Source: DLAJ01 sp964655525 (GTDB lineage Bacteria; Bacillota; Clostridia; Lachnospirales; Lachnospiraceae). From it: a stretch of 64,000 nt of DNA. Shown one piece after another: positions 33,041-41,834 of the stretch (positions within the stretch are counted from its first letter, which is position 1; each line of letters begins with the position of its first letter). The translations under genes and the position numbers were made by a program. The notes beneath the pieces are model-generated. The model had not been told where the DNA came from. It worked only from the letters and a program-made list of their open reading frames with translations, and did not search any database. The stretch lies in NCBI GenBank assembly GCA_964655525.1, contig CAZZNE010000013.1, forward strand, positions 38,258 through 102,257. Direction: 5' to 3'.

Positions 33041-34225
33041 ATGTTTGATTTTCTCAAAAGATGGTTTGTGAAAAAAAGAAAGGATGCGGTGGAGGAGGAG
33101 ACGTTCGACTACGGCGACTGGGAGCAGCTTGCGCTGCGCAGGCAGGAGGTCGATATGACGCTGCCCGAGGAGCGTGAGAAATATGTGCGTGCCCTGATGG
33201 AGCAGTCGGCGGACTTAGCAGCAAACCTTTCTGACTTAAACAGGGAGTATAACAGGGTTACGTCCTATTTGAAGGATGTGGAGGAGGTCGAGGCGCTGCC
33301 GGACGGAGAGTACGACCGGCTTGTCTCCTATGCCAATAAGATTTTAAACTTAGAGCAGGCAAGACAGGAAATTCCTGAGGGCGAAGGACGTATGCCTGAG
33401 GAGGAGTACCGTCAGATCGAGCAGATTGAACCGGAGGCGGAGGAAGCGATCGCGAAGCTCAGGGAAAATGAGGAGTACCGTGAGCTTGTCAAGCACGATC
33501 TGCGCAGGCTGCATGCCGAGCGGCAGGCGTATGAGATCCGTAGGCAGGAACTGCGGCATGCGATGCATGATACGAAGGGAATGTCACTCATTTGTATTTG
33601 TGCGATGAGCTGCTGCTTTGCCATGCTGTTATTGTTTCAGTTTGGGTTTCACATGGATTCGTCCGTCGGGTATCTGCTGACCGGACTTATTATGGCGGGG
33701 GTGCTGGTGTATGTTTATATCCGGTATCATGAGGCGTCTAAAGAGCTTACGCGTGTGACTGCGGGCATTAACAAGCTGATCCTGTTACAGAACCGCGTCA
33801 AGATCCGATATGTGAATAACACGAATCTGTTGGATTATCTGTATATGAAATATCATACCGAGAGCAGCGGGATGCTGGAGCAGCAGCTTGCGCTGTTTTA
33901 TGAGGAGCAGGAATACCGGAAGCAGTATGAGAGAACGGTGGATGATCTCTCGTATTTCCGCAGGGAGCTGCTTCGGTGTTTGCAGCATTATCAATTGTTT
34001 GATCCGCTTGTGTGGATGCGCCGCCCGGAGGCGCTGTTGGATGCCCGCGAGCGCGTGGAGCTTCGCCACGGCTATAATGAGCAGCGGCAGAAGCTTCGAA
34101 AGCAGATGGAGCATAACCGGGAGCTTGTGGAGCGCGCGAAGCAGGAGATCAGAGAGATTGTGGCGGAATATCCGGAATCCGCGCGCGCGATCCTTACGAT
34201 CGTGGAGGAGTACGAAAGAGAATGA
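33041..34225 (+). CDS. Coiled-coil protein with two central membrane helices
   Basis: 394 residues from the ATG at 33041; a GTG at 33029 overlapping the previous stop is equally possible, and neither has a good ribosome site. Residues about 35-180 are highly charged coiled coil, then two membrane helices (SLICICAMSCCFAMLLLFQFG and SVGYLLTGLIMAGVLVYVYI) form a hairpin, followed by a second coiled-coil region. Both coiled coils would face the cytoplasm. Fourth gene of the operon; probably the membrane anchor of the complex. Confidence 0.7.
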   Translation: MFDFLKRWFVKKRKDAVEEETFDYGDWEQLALRRQEVDMTLPEEREKYVRALMEQSADLAANLSDLNREYNRVTSYLKDVEEVEALPDGEYDRLVSYANKILNLEQARQEIPEGEGRMPEEEYRQIEQIEPEAEEAIAKLRENEEYRELVKHDLRRLHAERQAYEIRRQELRHAMHDTKGMSLICICAMSCCFAMLLLFQFGFHMDSSVGYLLTGLIMAGVLVYVYIRYHEASKELTRVTAGINKLILLQNRVKIRYVNNTNLLDYLYMKYHTESSGMLEQQLALFYEEQEYRKQYERTVDDLSYFRRELLRCLQHYQLFDPLVWMRRPEALLDARERVELRHGYNEQRQKLRKQMEHNRELVERAKQEIREIVAEYPESARAILTIVEEYERE

Positions 34226-34245
34226 AGTGGTTGTGAGGTGTCAGA

Positions 34246-35415
34246 GTGAAGGAGCTTGTATCATTCTTTCGGCTGTTTGTGGATCCGGACGCTGCGATAG
34301 GGCAGGATTTTGCGGTTGTCATGCTGATCTTATATGCGGGCGCAGCCCTATATATGGCGGATTTTTATCAATTGGTCAAACAAAAATCCAAAGCGGAGAC
34401 GCTGGCGATCTTAGGCATTCCCTGTGTGGTTACCATGATGGGTTCAACGCTTGCCGCGCTGATGGTTCAGGTGCCGAGACCGGGGACGGAGCAGATTCTC
34501 TTGTTTTCTCGGGCGCTGGAAAGCGAGAAGCTGCAGGCTAAGCTTGTGTTGGCGGCGTTTATATGGATGTTTCTTTGGGCGGTCTGTTACCTGTTTCAGA
34601 GAAAGCGCGGGGGTAAAGAGGTGATCCGCTGGGTGATTTCCTGTATTCCGGATGTGATCTGCGCCGCGGTGATCATCTTCAGCTTTTTGTATTATCCGGT
34701 CAGCGGGAGGAGTTTATTTTTTGTAACATCGGAGTGGGTGCTGTGGGTATATCTGTATGCGGTGTACTTTTTGTGCTGTAAGACAGTCCTTTTGGCGGTC
34801 AGTCTGTTTGTGCGGCTCTACTCGGCAAGGATCACATGTTTTCGATGGCGGGAGGGCAAACATCCGGCCGTGTTCCTGCACCGTTATTTTTACATATATC
34901 AGAGTGCGATCCTTCGAAACGTGCTTCTGTTTGAAGGGGGAATCCTGGCGTTTCTCACCATCATGCTTGTGTTAGAACCGCCGCTGCCCGAGGAGCGGGG
35001 CGATGTGGTCATGATCATGGTGTTTTTGTATTTGGGAGCGGTGTTTGTCATTGCTGCTGCGACGGCTCCGATCCGAAAGGGGCTGCGCAGATTCAGGGAA
35101 TGGGGAGATGCAAGGCAGTTAAAGGAACGATTCTGCCGTGAGTACTTTACGCAGGACCCGATTGCTGCAAATAAAGACTATGTGGTCACGCGGCATTTTC
35201 TGGTGGATGTGCAGCAGCCTGCTGCCGTTTATTATTGGGGAGATCTTCAGAACGTCGGCGGATGGTATTTGGACGGTAAGGGAAAAAGCCGGTGCCTTTA
35301 TTTTCACAAGGCAGGAATGGTAAAGTTTTCCGAGGCGGAAGGAGCGTCGTCGGAGGCGGCGTTTCAGTACGCAAAACAGTGGATGAGTCCTTTTTTACGG
35401 GACAATCTACAATAA
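34246..35415 (+). CDS. Polytopic membrane protein with C-terminal soluble tail
   Basis: 389 residues from a GTG start preceded by GAGGTG. About seven or eight hydrophobic segments occupy residues 20-275 (e.g. FAVVMLILYAGAALYMADF, LILLFSRALESEK loop, VICAAVIIFSFLYYPV). A soluble C-terminal domain of about 100 residues carries YYWGDLQNVGGWYLDGKGKS. I do not recognise a family. Last gene of the operon; no terminator before the pur promoter 20 bases or so downstream. Confidence 0.7.
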   Translation: MKELVSFFRLFVDPDAAIGQDFAVVMLILYAGAALYMADFYQLVKQKSKAETLAILGIPCVVTMMGSTLAALMVQVPRPGTEQILLFSRALESEKLQAKLVLAAFIWMFLWAVCYLFQRKRGGKEVIRWVISCIPDVICAAVIIFSFLYYPVSGRSLFFVTSEWVLWVYLYAVYFLCCKTVLLAVSLFVRLYSARITCFRWREGKHPAVFLHRYFYIYQSAILRNVLLFEGGILAFLTIMLVLEPPLPEERGDVVMIMVFLYLGAVFVIAAATAPIRKGLRRFREWGDARQLKERFCREYFTQDPIAANKDYVVTRHFLVDVQQPAAVYYWGDLQNVGGWYLDGKGKSRCLYFHKAGMVKFSEAEGASSEAAFQYAKQWMSPFLRDNLQ

Positions 35416-35417
35416 TC

Positions 35418-35446
35418 TTGCGGTTTTGGCTGTTGTGCGATATAAT
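35418..35446 (+). promoter_or_regulatory. Promoter of the pur gene cluster
   Basis: TTGCGG (35418-35423), exactly 17 bases, TATAAT (35441-35446). It begins three bases after the preceding stop codon. No purine riboswitch or PurR-box pair is evident in the 70-base leader. Confidence 0.75.
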
Positions 35447-35520
35447 CTTTGCGGTAAGAAAAATATTTGCAGGCATAGATACCGGCGGTAATTACGAACA
35501 GAAAGGGAAAGGGACAGACA

Positions 35521-36225
35521 ATGAACAAATTGGATCTGCTTTATGAGGGAAAGGCAAAAAAAGTATTTAAGACAGACGATCCCGACGTGCTCATCGTTGA
35601 CTATAAGGATGATGCAACGGCATTTAACGGCGAGAAAAAGGGAACGATCGTCGGCAAAGGCGTCATCAACAACAAAATGACGAATCATGTGTTCAAGCTG
35701 TTGGAGAAGGAGGGCGTACCCACCCATTTTGTTGAGGAGCTGAGTGAGCGTGAGACCGCCGTTAAAAAAGTAGAGATTGTGCCGCTTGAGGTCATTATCC
35801 GCAATGTGGCGGCAGGAAGCTTTTCCAAACGGCTCGGTGTGCCGGAGGGAACGCCGTTTACGGAGCCGACGATTGAATTTTCTTATAAAAACGATGAGCT
35901 CGGCGATCCGCTGATCAACAGCTATTTTGCGGTTGCGTTAGGGTTAGCGACATGGGAGGAGCTTGATACGATCAAAAAATATGCGTTCAAGGTCAATGAT
36001 GTGTTAAAAGCGTATTTCCTTGGCGCGGATATTAAGCTGATCGACTTTAAGATCGAGTTCGGACGCTATCACGGACAGATCATCCTTGCGGATGAGACAA
36101 GTCCGGACACCTGCCGTCTGTGGGATGTACATACGAACGAGAAGCTGGATAAAGACCGTTTCCGCAGAGATCTTGGCAATGTGGAGGAAGCATATAACGA
36201 GGTGTTTAAGCGGCTTGGTCTGTAA
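35521..36225 (+). CDS. purC: SAICAR synthase (phosphoribosylaminoimidazole-succinocarboxamide synthase)
   Basis: 234 residues. Joins aspartate to CAIR in de novo purine synthesis. Motifs are LYEGKAKKVFKTDDPD at the N terminus, the family signature PLEVIIRNVAAGSFSKRLG, and IKLIDFKIEFGR with ILADETSPDTCRLWD near the C terminus. Standard length. AAAGGGAAAGG lies upstream. First gene of purC-purF-purB-purA. Confidence 0.96.
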   Translation: MNKLDLLYEGKAKKVFKTDDPDVLIVDYKDDATAFNGEKKGTIVGKGVINNKMTNHVFKLLEKEGVPTHFVEELSERETAVKKVEIVPLEVIIRNVAAGSFSKRLGVPEGTPFTEPTIEFSYKNDELGDPLINSYFAVALGLATWEELDTIKKYAFKVNDVLKAYFLGADIKLIDFKIEFGRYHGQIILADETSPDTCRLWDVHTNEKLDKDRFRRDLGNVEEAYNEVFKRLGL

Positions 36226-36320
36226 GATACGTCTGTGGCGGTATATTGGAATTGTTTCGCCGTATAGGGCAGCAGAATAGGTTTTTTGCTGTGCGCGGCG
36301 GTATGCTTGAAAGGTTGGAC

Positions 36321-37769
36321 ATGACGGATAAGTTAAACATTTGTACGGAGCCTGAGGATGGGCTGCATGAGGAATGCGGCGTATTCGGTGTTTATGATTT
36401 TGACGGCGGTGATGTTGCCTCCACGATTTATTACGGTCTTTTTGCACTCCAGCACAGAGGGCAGGAGAGCTGCGGCATTGCCGTCAGCGATACGCAGGGG
36501 CCGAAAGGGAAAGTTCTGTCCGCAAAGGATATGGGGCTGCTCAACGAGGCGTTCACGCCGGAGATTTTAGAGAAGCTGAAAGGTGACATCGGCGTGGGGC
36601 ATGTGCGCTATTCCACGGCGGGCAGCAGCACGAGAGAAAATGCACAGCCGCTTGTGCTAAATTACGTTAAGGGTACATTGGGACTGGCGCATAACGGGAA
36701 TCTCATCAATGCGCCGGAGCTGCGCCGTGAACTGGAATTTACGGGAGCAATCTTCCAGACAACGATCGACTCCGAGGTCATTGCGTATCATATTGCCCGT
36801 GAGCGCTTAAAGAGTAAGACGGTCGAGGAGGGCGTGGGACGCGCGATGGACAAGATCAAGGGGGCGTATTCCCTGATCGTGATGTCTCCGCGTAAGCTGA
36901 TCGGCGCTCGTGACCCGTTCGGGTTTCGTCCGCTCTGCATCGGAAGGCGCGACAATGCGTATATTTTAGCGTCTGAAACCTGTGCGCTTGATACGGTCGG
37001 CGCGGAGTTTGTGCGAGACGTGCTTCCCGGGGAGATCGTTACCATCAGTCCTGAATATGGAATTCAGTCGGATACGTCACGCTGCATTGCGAAGGAAAAA
37101 CAGGCAAGATGCGTATTCGAGTATATTTATTTTGCAAGACCCGACAGCTATATTGACGGAATGAGCGTGTACCATTCCCGTATCATGGCGGGAAAATTCC
37201 TTGCGATCGATTCTCCGGTGGATGCGGATGTGGTTGTCGGCGTCCCGGAATCCGGCAATTGTGCCGCGCTTGGTTATTCCATGCAGTCGGGCATTCCCTA
37301 CGGGCAGGCGTTTGTCAAGAACAGCTATGTGGGGAGAACCTTTATCAAACCGAAGCAGAAAAACAGGGAGAACAGCGTGCAGGTGAAGCTGACGGCCCTG
37401 CGTGAGGCGGTGGAAGGAAAACGTGTGATCATGATCGACGACTCCATCGTGCGCGGCACGACTTCGGACAGGATCGTTCACATGCTGCGCGAGGCGGGGG
37501 CAAAGGAAGTACATATGCGTGTCAGCGCGCCGCCGTTTTTATGGCCATGCTATTTCGGAACGGACATTCCGGCGAGAGATCAGTTGATCGCTTACAACCG
37601 CTCGGTTGAGGACATCCGTAAGATCATCGGTGCGGATACGCTCGCCTATTTGAAGGAAGAACGTTTGACCGAGATGGTGGACGGACTCGGCATCTGTAAG
37701 GGATGCTTTACGGGGCAGTACCCGATGACGCCGCCCGAGGAGGATATTCGGGGCGAGTTTGAAAAATAA
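36321..37769 (+). CDS. purF: Amidophosphoribosyltransferase
   Basis: 482 residues from the ATG at 36321 (AAAGG upstream; earlier in-frame ATG codons lack a site). Commits PRPP to purine synthesis. A short propeptide precedes the nucleophile Cys in EECGVFGVYD. The glutaminase domain (GHVRYSTAGSSTREN, LAHNGNL) is followed by a phosphoribosyltransferase PRPP loop (VIMIDDSIVRGTTSDR). Cysteines in LGICKGCFTG near the C terminus fit the iron-sulfur type as in Bacillus. Confidence 0.95.
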   Translation: MTDKLNICTEPEDGLHEECGVFGVYDFDGGDVASTIYYGLFALQHRGQESCGIAVSDTQGPKGKVLSAKDMGLLNEAFTPEILEKLKGDIGVGHVRYSTAGSSTRENAQPLVLNYVKGTLGLAHNGNLINAPELRRELEFTGAIFQTTIDSEVIAYHIARERLKSKTVEEGVGRAMDKIKGAYSLIVMSPRKLIGARDPFGFRPLCIGRRDNAYILASETCALDTVGAEFVRDVLPGEIVTISPEYGIQSDTSRCIAKEKQARCVFEYIYFARPDSYIDGMSVYHSRIMAGKFLAIDSPVDADVVVGVPESGNCAALGYSMQSGIPYGQAFVKNSYVGRTFIKPKQKNRENSVQVKLTALREAVEGKRVIMIDDSIVRGTTSDRIVHMLREAGAKEVHMRVSAPPFLWPCYFGTDIPARDQLIAYNRSVEDIRKIIGADTLAYLKEERLTEMVDGLGICKGCFTGQYPMTPPEEDIRGEFEK

Positions 37770-37782
37770 AAAGGAGAACCGG

Positions 37783-39216
37783 ATGAGCACAGACAGATAT
37801 GTAAGTCCGCTTTCGGAGCGGTATGCAAGCAGGGAAATGCAATATATTTTTTCTCCGGATATGAAGTTCCGCACGTGGAGAAAGCTGTGGATCGCGCTTG
37901 CCGAGACGGAAAAAGAGCTGGGACTGGACATCACGCAGGAGCAGATCGACGAGCTGAAAAGCCATCAGGATGATATTAATTATGATGTGGCAAAGGCGCG
38001 GGAAAAGGAAGTGCGCCACGATGTCATGAGTCATGTGTATGCTTACGGCGTACAGTGTCCGAAGGCAAAGGGCATCATTCATCTGGGTGCGACGAGCTGC
38101 TATGTTGGGGACAATACGGACATCATCGTCATGACGGAGGCGTTAAAGCTGGTCAAAAAGAAGCTGGTCAATGTGATCGCGAAGCTTGCCGAATTTGCTA
38201 AAAAATATCAGGCGATGCCGACGCTTGCATTTACGCATTTTCAGCCGGCGCAGCCGACGACCGTGGGCAAGCGGGCAACGCTGTGGATGCAGGAATTTTG
38301 TTTAGATTTGGAAGATCTGAATTATGTGCTCTCTACGATGAAGCTGCTCGGTTCGAAGGGAACGACCGGAACGCAGGCGAGCTTTTTGGAACTGTTTGAC
38401 GGAGACCACGAGCGGATTGACCGCATTGATCCGATGATCGCAAAAAAAATGGGATTTGAGGAATGCTATCCGGTATCGGGGCAGACCTATTCGCGTAAGG
38501 TCGATACCCGCGTTATGAATGTGGTGGCGGGCATTGCGGCGAGCGCACATAAAATGAGCAACGATATTCGACTGCTCCAGCACTTAAAAGAAGTGGAGGA
38601 ACCGTTTGAAAAGAATCAGATCGGTTCTTCGGCGATGGCATACAAGCGCAATCCGATGCGCAGCGAGCGCATTGCGTCTTTATCGCGCTATGTGATGTGC
38701 GATGCCATGAATCCGGCGATCACTTCCGCGACCCAGTGGTTTGAACGGACACTGGACGATTCGGCGAATAAGCGGCTTTCGATTCCGGAAGGGTTTCTGG
38801 CGATCGACGGCGTGCTCGATCTGTGCCTGAATGTGGTGGACGGTCTGGTCGTTCATGAAAAAGTCATCTTAAAGCGGCTTATGAGCGAGCTGCCGTTTAT
38901 GGCGACAGAGAATATCATGATGGATGCGGTCAAGGCAGGCGGAGACAGACAGGAGCTGCACGAGAAGATCAGACAGCTCTCCATGCAGGCGGGAAAAACG
39001 GTCAAAGAGGAAGGTCTTGACAATAATCTCTTGGAGCTGATCGCAGACGATCCTTCTTTCGGGTTAACGCTTGAGGAGCTGCAAACGACTATGGAGCCGT
39101 CGCGCTATACGGGACGCGCATCGGTTCAGGTGGATGCGTTCTTAAAGAATGTGGTCGAGCCGATCTTAAAGGAAAATGAAGCGCTGCTCGGTGTGAAAGC
39201 GGAGATTAACGTGTGA
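37783..39216 (+). CDS. purB: Adenylosuccinate lyase
   Basis: 477 residues from the ATG at 37783 (AGGAG spaced six bases). It cleaves SAICAR and adenylosuccinate, so it serves both the common and the AMP branches. Motifs are the N-terminal YVSPLSERYAS, GATSCYVGDNTD with catalytic His in IIHLGATS, THFQPAQPTT, and the fumarase-superfamily signature IGSSAMAYKRNPMRSERI. It follows purF by 13 bases. Confidence 0.95.
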   Translation: MSTDRYVSPLSERYASREMQYIFSPDMKFRTWRKLWIALAETEKELGLDITQEQIDELKSHQDDINYDVAKAREKEVRHDVMSHVYAYGVQCPKAKGIIHLGATSCYVGDNTDIIVMTEALKLVKKKLVNVIAKLAEFAKKYQAMPTLAFTHFQPAQPTTVGKRATLWMQEFCLDLEDLNYVLSTMKLLGSKGTTGTQASFLELFDGDHERIDRIDPMIAKKMGFEECYPVSGQTYSRKVDTRVMNVVAGIAASAHKMSNDIRLLQHLKEVEEPFEKNQIGSSAMAYKRNPMRSERIASLSRYVMCDAMNPAITSATQWFERTLDDSANKRLSIPEGFLAIDGVLDLCLNVVDGLVVHEKVILKRLMSELPFMATENIMMDAVKAGGDRQELHEKIRQLSMQAGKTVKEEGLDNNLLELIADDPSFGLTLEELQTTMEPSRYTGRASVQVDAFLKNVVEPILKENEALLGVKAEINV

Positions 39217-39243
39217 AATAAGATCAGGGTGTACAAGGGCAGG

Positions 39244-39284
39244 GCCGACAGTTTGAAAAATCTAAGATTTTTCAAACTGTCGGC
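39244..39284 (+). repeat. 41-base perfect palindrome in the purA leader
   Basis: Two 20-base arms (GCCGACAGTTTGAAAAATCT and its exact reverse complement) surround a single central A. A second hairpin, arms GGTTGAAAA / TTTTCAACC at 39299-39324, follows 14 bases later. Neither is followed by a T-run. Together they fill most of the 134-base purB-purA gap, so they may attenuate or stabilise the mRNA. Confidence 0.85.
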
Positions 39285-39350
39285 AGCATGGAGGATTTGG
39301 TTGAAAAATCAAAGGTTTTCAACCCACATATAAAAGAAAGGGATTTTGAT

Positions 39351-40631
39351 ATGGTAAAAGCGGTAGTTGGAGCAAATTGGGGTGACGAGGGCAAGGGCAA
39401 GATCACAGATATGCTTGCTGAGCAGGCGGACATTGTCATACGTTTTCAGGGAGGCGCCAATGCGGGGCATACCATTATCAATAATTATGGCAAATTCGCG
39501 CTGCATACGCTTCCGTCCGGTGTTTTTTATGATCACACGACAAGTATTATCGGCAATGGTGTCGCGCTGAATATTCCCATGCTCTTTCAGGAGATCAAGT
39601 CGATCACGGATAGGAATGTCCCGATGCCGAAGCTCCTTATTTCGGACCGGGCGCAAATGGTCATGCCGTATCATATTTTGCTTGACCAATATGAGGAGGA
39701 GCGCTTGGGGGGCAAGAGCTTCGGCTCCACAAAGTCCGGAATCGCTCCCTTTTACTCCGATAAATATGCAAAGATCGGTTTTCAGGTCAGCGAGCTGTTT
39801 GACGAGGAATTGTTAAAAGAAAAGACAGAGCGCATCTGCGAGCAGAAAAATGTATTGTTTGAGCATTTGTATCATAAGCCTGCCATTTCTCCGAAGGAGC
39901 TGCTCGACACGCTGCATGAATATCGCGAAATGGTAGAGCCCTATGTGTGCAATGTATCCGCCTATTTGGATCAGGCGATCAAGGATGGCAAGACAATTTT
40001 GCTGGAGGGTCAGCTTGGAACGTTAAAGGATCCGGATCACGGTATTTATCCGATGGTGACGTCCTCGTCCACGTTAGCGGCGTTTGGCGCGATCGGCGCA
40101 GGTATCCCGCCTTATGAGATCCGCCAGATTGTGACCGTGTGCAAGGCATATTCCTCTGCGGTCGGAGCGGGAGCGTTTGTGTCCGAGATTTTCGGCGATG
40201 AGGCAAATGAGCTCCGCACGCGCGGCGGTGACGGCGGTGAGTTCGGTGCGACAACGGGACGCCCGCGCCGTATGGGCTGGTTTGACTGCGTTGCCTCCAA
40301 ATACGGATGCCGCCTGCAGGGTACAACGGACGTGGCATTTACGGTTTTGGATGTGCTCGGTTATCTGGATGAAATACCGGTATGCGTCGGCTATGAGATT
40401 GACGGAGAAGTCACTACGGAGTTTCCCGTTACCTACAAGCTGGAGAAGGCAAAGCCGGTGTATGAGAAGCTGCCGGGCTGGAAATGTGATATACGCGGGA
40501 TCAAGAATTACGAGGAACTGCCGGAGAACTGCCGTGCCTATATTGAATTTATTGAAAAGCAGATCGGATACCCGATCACCATGGTATCAAACGGTCCGGG
40601 CAGGGGAGATATCATTTACCGCAAGCGGTGA
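39351..40631 (+). CDS. purA: Adenylosuccinate synthetase
   Basis: 426 residues from the ATG at 39351, chosen for AAAGGGA upstream and the family's N terminus MVKAVVGANWGDEGKGK (GTP loop). It makes adenylosuccinate from IMP, aspartate and GTP. Further motifs are QGGANAGHTI with the catalytic His, GSTKSGIAPFYSDK, LEGQLGTLKDPDHGIYP and TTGRPRRMGW. The frame is open for 21 codons upstream through the second leader hairpin, but without homology. Confidence 0.95.
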   Translation: MVKAVVGANWGDEGKGKITDMLAEQADIVIRFQGGANAGHTIINNYGKFALHTLPSGVFYDHTTSIIGNGVALNIPMLFQEIKSITDRNVPMPKLLISDRAQMVMPYHILLDQYEEERLGGKSFGSTKSGIAPFYSDKYAKIGFQVSELFDEELLKEKTERICEQKNVLFEHLYHKPAISPKELLDTLHEYREMVEPYVCNVSAYLDQAIKDGKTILLEGQLGTLKDPDHGIYPMVTSSSTLAAFGAIGAGIPPYEIRQIVTVCKAYSSAVGAGAFVSEIFGDEANELRTRGGDGGEFGATTGRPRRMGWFDCVASKYGCRLQGTTDVAFTVLDVLGYLDEIPVCVGYEIDGEVTTEFPVTYKLEKAKPVYEKLPGWKCDIRGIKNYEELPENCRAYIEFIEKQIGYPITMVSNGPGRGDIIYRKR

Positions 40632-40674
40632 GAAGAACATTTAAATGAGGAAAAAAGAATATCGGTCTGGTAGG

Positions 40675-40722
40675 AAACGGCATACTCGCTGAGCAATAAA
40701 CAATGGCGGGTATGCCGTTTTG
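40675..40722 (+). terminator. Terminator between purA and degV
   Basis: AAACGGCATAC pairs with GTATGCCGTTT around a roughly 25-base loop that extends the stem with CGC/GCG, then TTTG. Its A/T symmetry allows it to end the convergent degV transcript as well. Confidence 0.75.
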
Positions 40723-40761
40723 TGCATTTCTTTACTGGCTCCACAGAAGCCTTTTGCAGGG

Positions 40762-41622
40762 TTATGCCTCCGACGAAGGATGAAAATAAGCGACAGCGAT
40801 CGCGCCGGGGCCGACATGGGTACCGATCGTGCTTCCGACCGTACAGATTGGGAGGGAATCGAGTGCGTCTGCCCAGAGTGCCCGGCTATCCTCTATGTAT
40901 TTTTGTAATAGGTCATCGGATAGACCGGTATAGCCTAAAGCGATCGGATAGTCAAAATCTACGCCGCCGTGTTCTTTGATATATTCGATGAGCATATTAT
41001 TTCCCTTTTTGGAGCCGCGCGCCTTGCCTATGACGACAACCTCGCCGTCGCGGACGGTGACGACCGGTTTAATGGAAAGCATGTTGCCGACAAATGCGGT
41101 GGCCGGAGAAATTCGACCGCCCTTTTTGAGGTATTCCAGTGTGTCTAAGAGTGCGATCAGACGGATGCGGGAGCGTTCCCGGCACAGGGTATCTGCGATT
41201 TCCGAAGCGCTTTTTCCCTGTTCTGCGAGTATAACGGCGCGTTTGACCAAAACCTGTTCCCCGACGGTCGCATTTAAGCTGTCAACAGGAAAGATCTTTC
41301 CCTCATAATCCGCAGCGGCAAGCATGGCATTCTGATAAGTGCCGGAGAGCTTTGAAGACAGAGTAATGACGACAGCGGTATCCCCGGCGGAGGCAACTTT
41401 TTCATAAAACGCTTCAAATTGATGCGGGGCAAGCTGACTTGTTTTGGGAAGCGTATCGTCTTCGATCAGCTTTTCATAAAATTCATGGTGAGTGATTGTG
41501 ACACCTTCCACATATTCTGTTTCTCCGAAAATGGTTGTCATCGGAATGACGGTGACGGCATGGGATGCCGCATATTCTGCGGTTAGATCAGCGGCGGAGT
41601 CGGTTATGATTCTTACACACAT
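40762..41622 (-). CDS. DegV family fatty-acid-binding protein
   Basis: 286 residues. DegV/FakB proteins bind a fatty acid in a two-domain cleft and can present it to a DhaK-type fatty acid kinase. Motifs are IITDSAADLTAEYA at the N terminus, VITLSSKLSGTYQNAMLAA, the DSLNATVGEQVL segment, and the final GSTIGTHVGPGAIAVAYF loop. AAAGGA is eight bases before the ATG. No FakA-like kinase is in the window. A TTGAAC-N3-GTTCAA operator-like site lies just upstream. Confidence 0.93.
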   Translation of the reverse strand: MCVRIITDSAADLTAEYAASHAVTVIPMTTIFGETEYVEGVTITHHEFYEKLIEDDTLPKTSQLAPHQFEAFYEKVASAGDTAVVITLSSKLSGTYQNAMLAAADYEGKIFPVDSLNATVGEQVLVKRAVILAEQGKSASEIADTLCRERSRIRLIALLDTLEYLKKGGRISPATAFVGNMLSIKPVVTVRDGEVVVIGKARGSKKGNNMLIEYIKEHGGVDFDYPIALGYTGLSDDLLQKYIEDSRALWADALDSLPICTVGSTIGTHVGPGAIAVAYFHPSSEA

Positions 41623-41636
41623 CGGAAAATCCTTTC

Positions 41637-41651
41637 TTGAACTCTGTTCAA
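41637..41651 (-). promoter_or_regulatory. TetR-type operator candidate upstream of degV
   Basis: TTGAAC-TCT-GTTCAA, a perfect inverted repeat with the same arms and 3-base spacing as the core of the tetR operator at 761-781. It lies 15 bases before the degV start codon, between likely promoter and gene, so a bound repressor could block transcription. Binding is inference. Confidence 0.5.
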
Positions 41652-41834
41652 TTTTAATTTGAATATCAAACTATTGGCTTTACTATAAAGGATGATGGTA
41701 GAAAAGTCAAGGGTGAAAGAGCATGTGGTGTCTTTGCGATAAATTAAACTGCTTTCTACCCAATTTTTTTTATTTTGCTATTGCATTCTAAACTTATAAT
41801 GCCTAAAATATCCATGGAAAGAAGGAGTAAAAAA

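Noticed and set aside
35447..35520. Purine riboswitch or PurBox control of the pur cluster
   Set aside because: The leader is only about 70 bases and shows neither the riboswitch core nor a PurBox pair.
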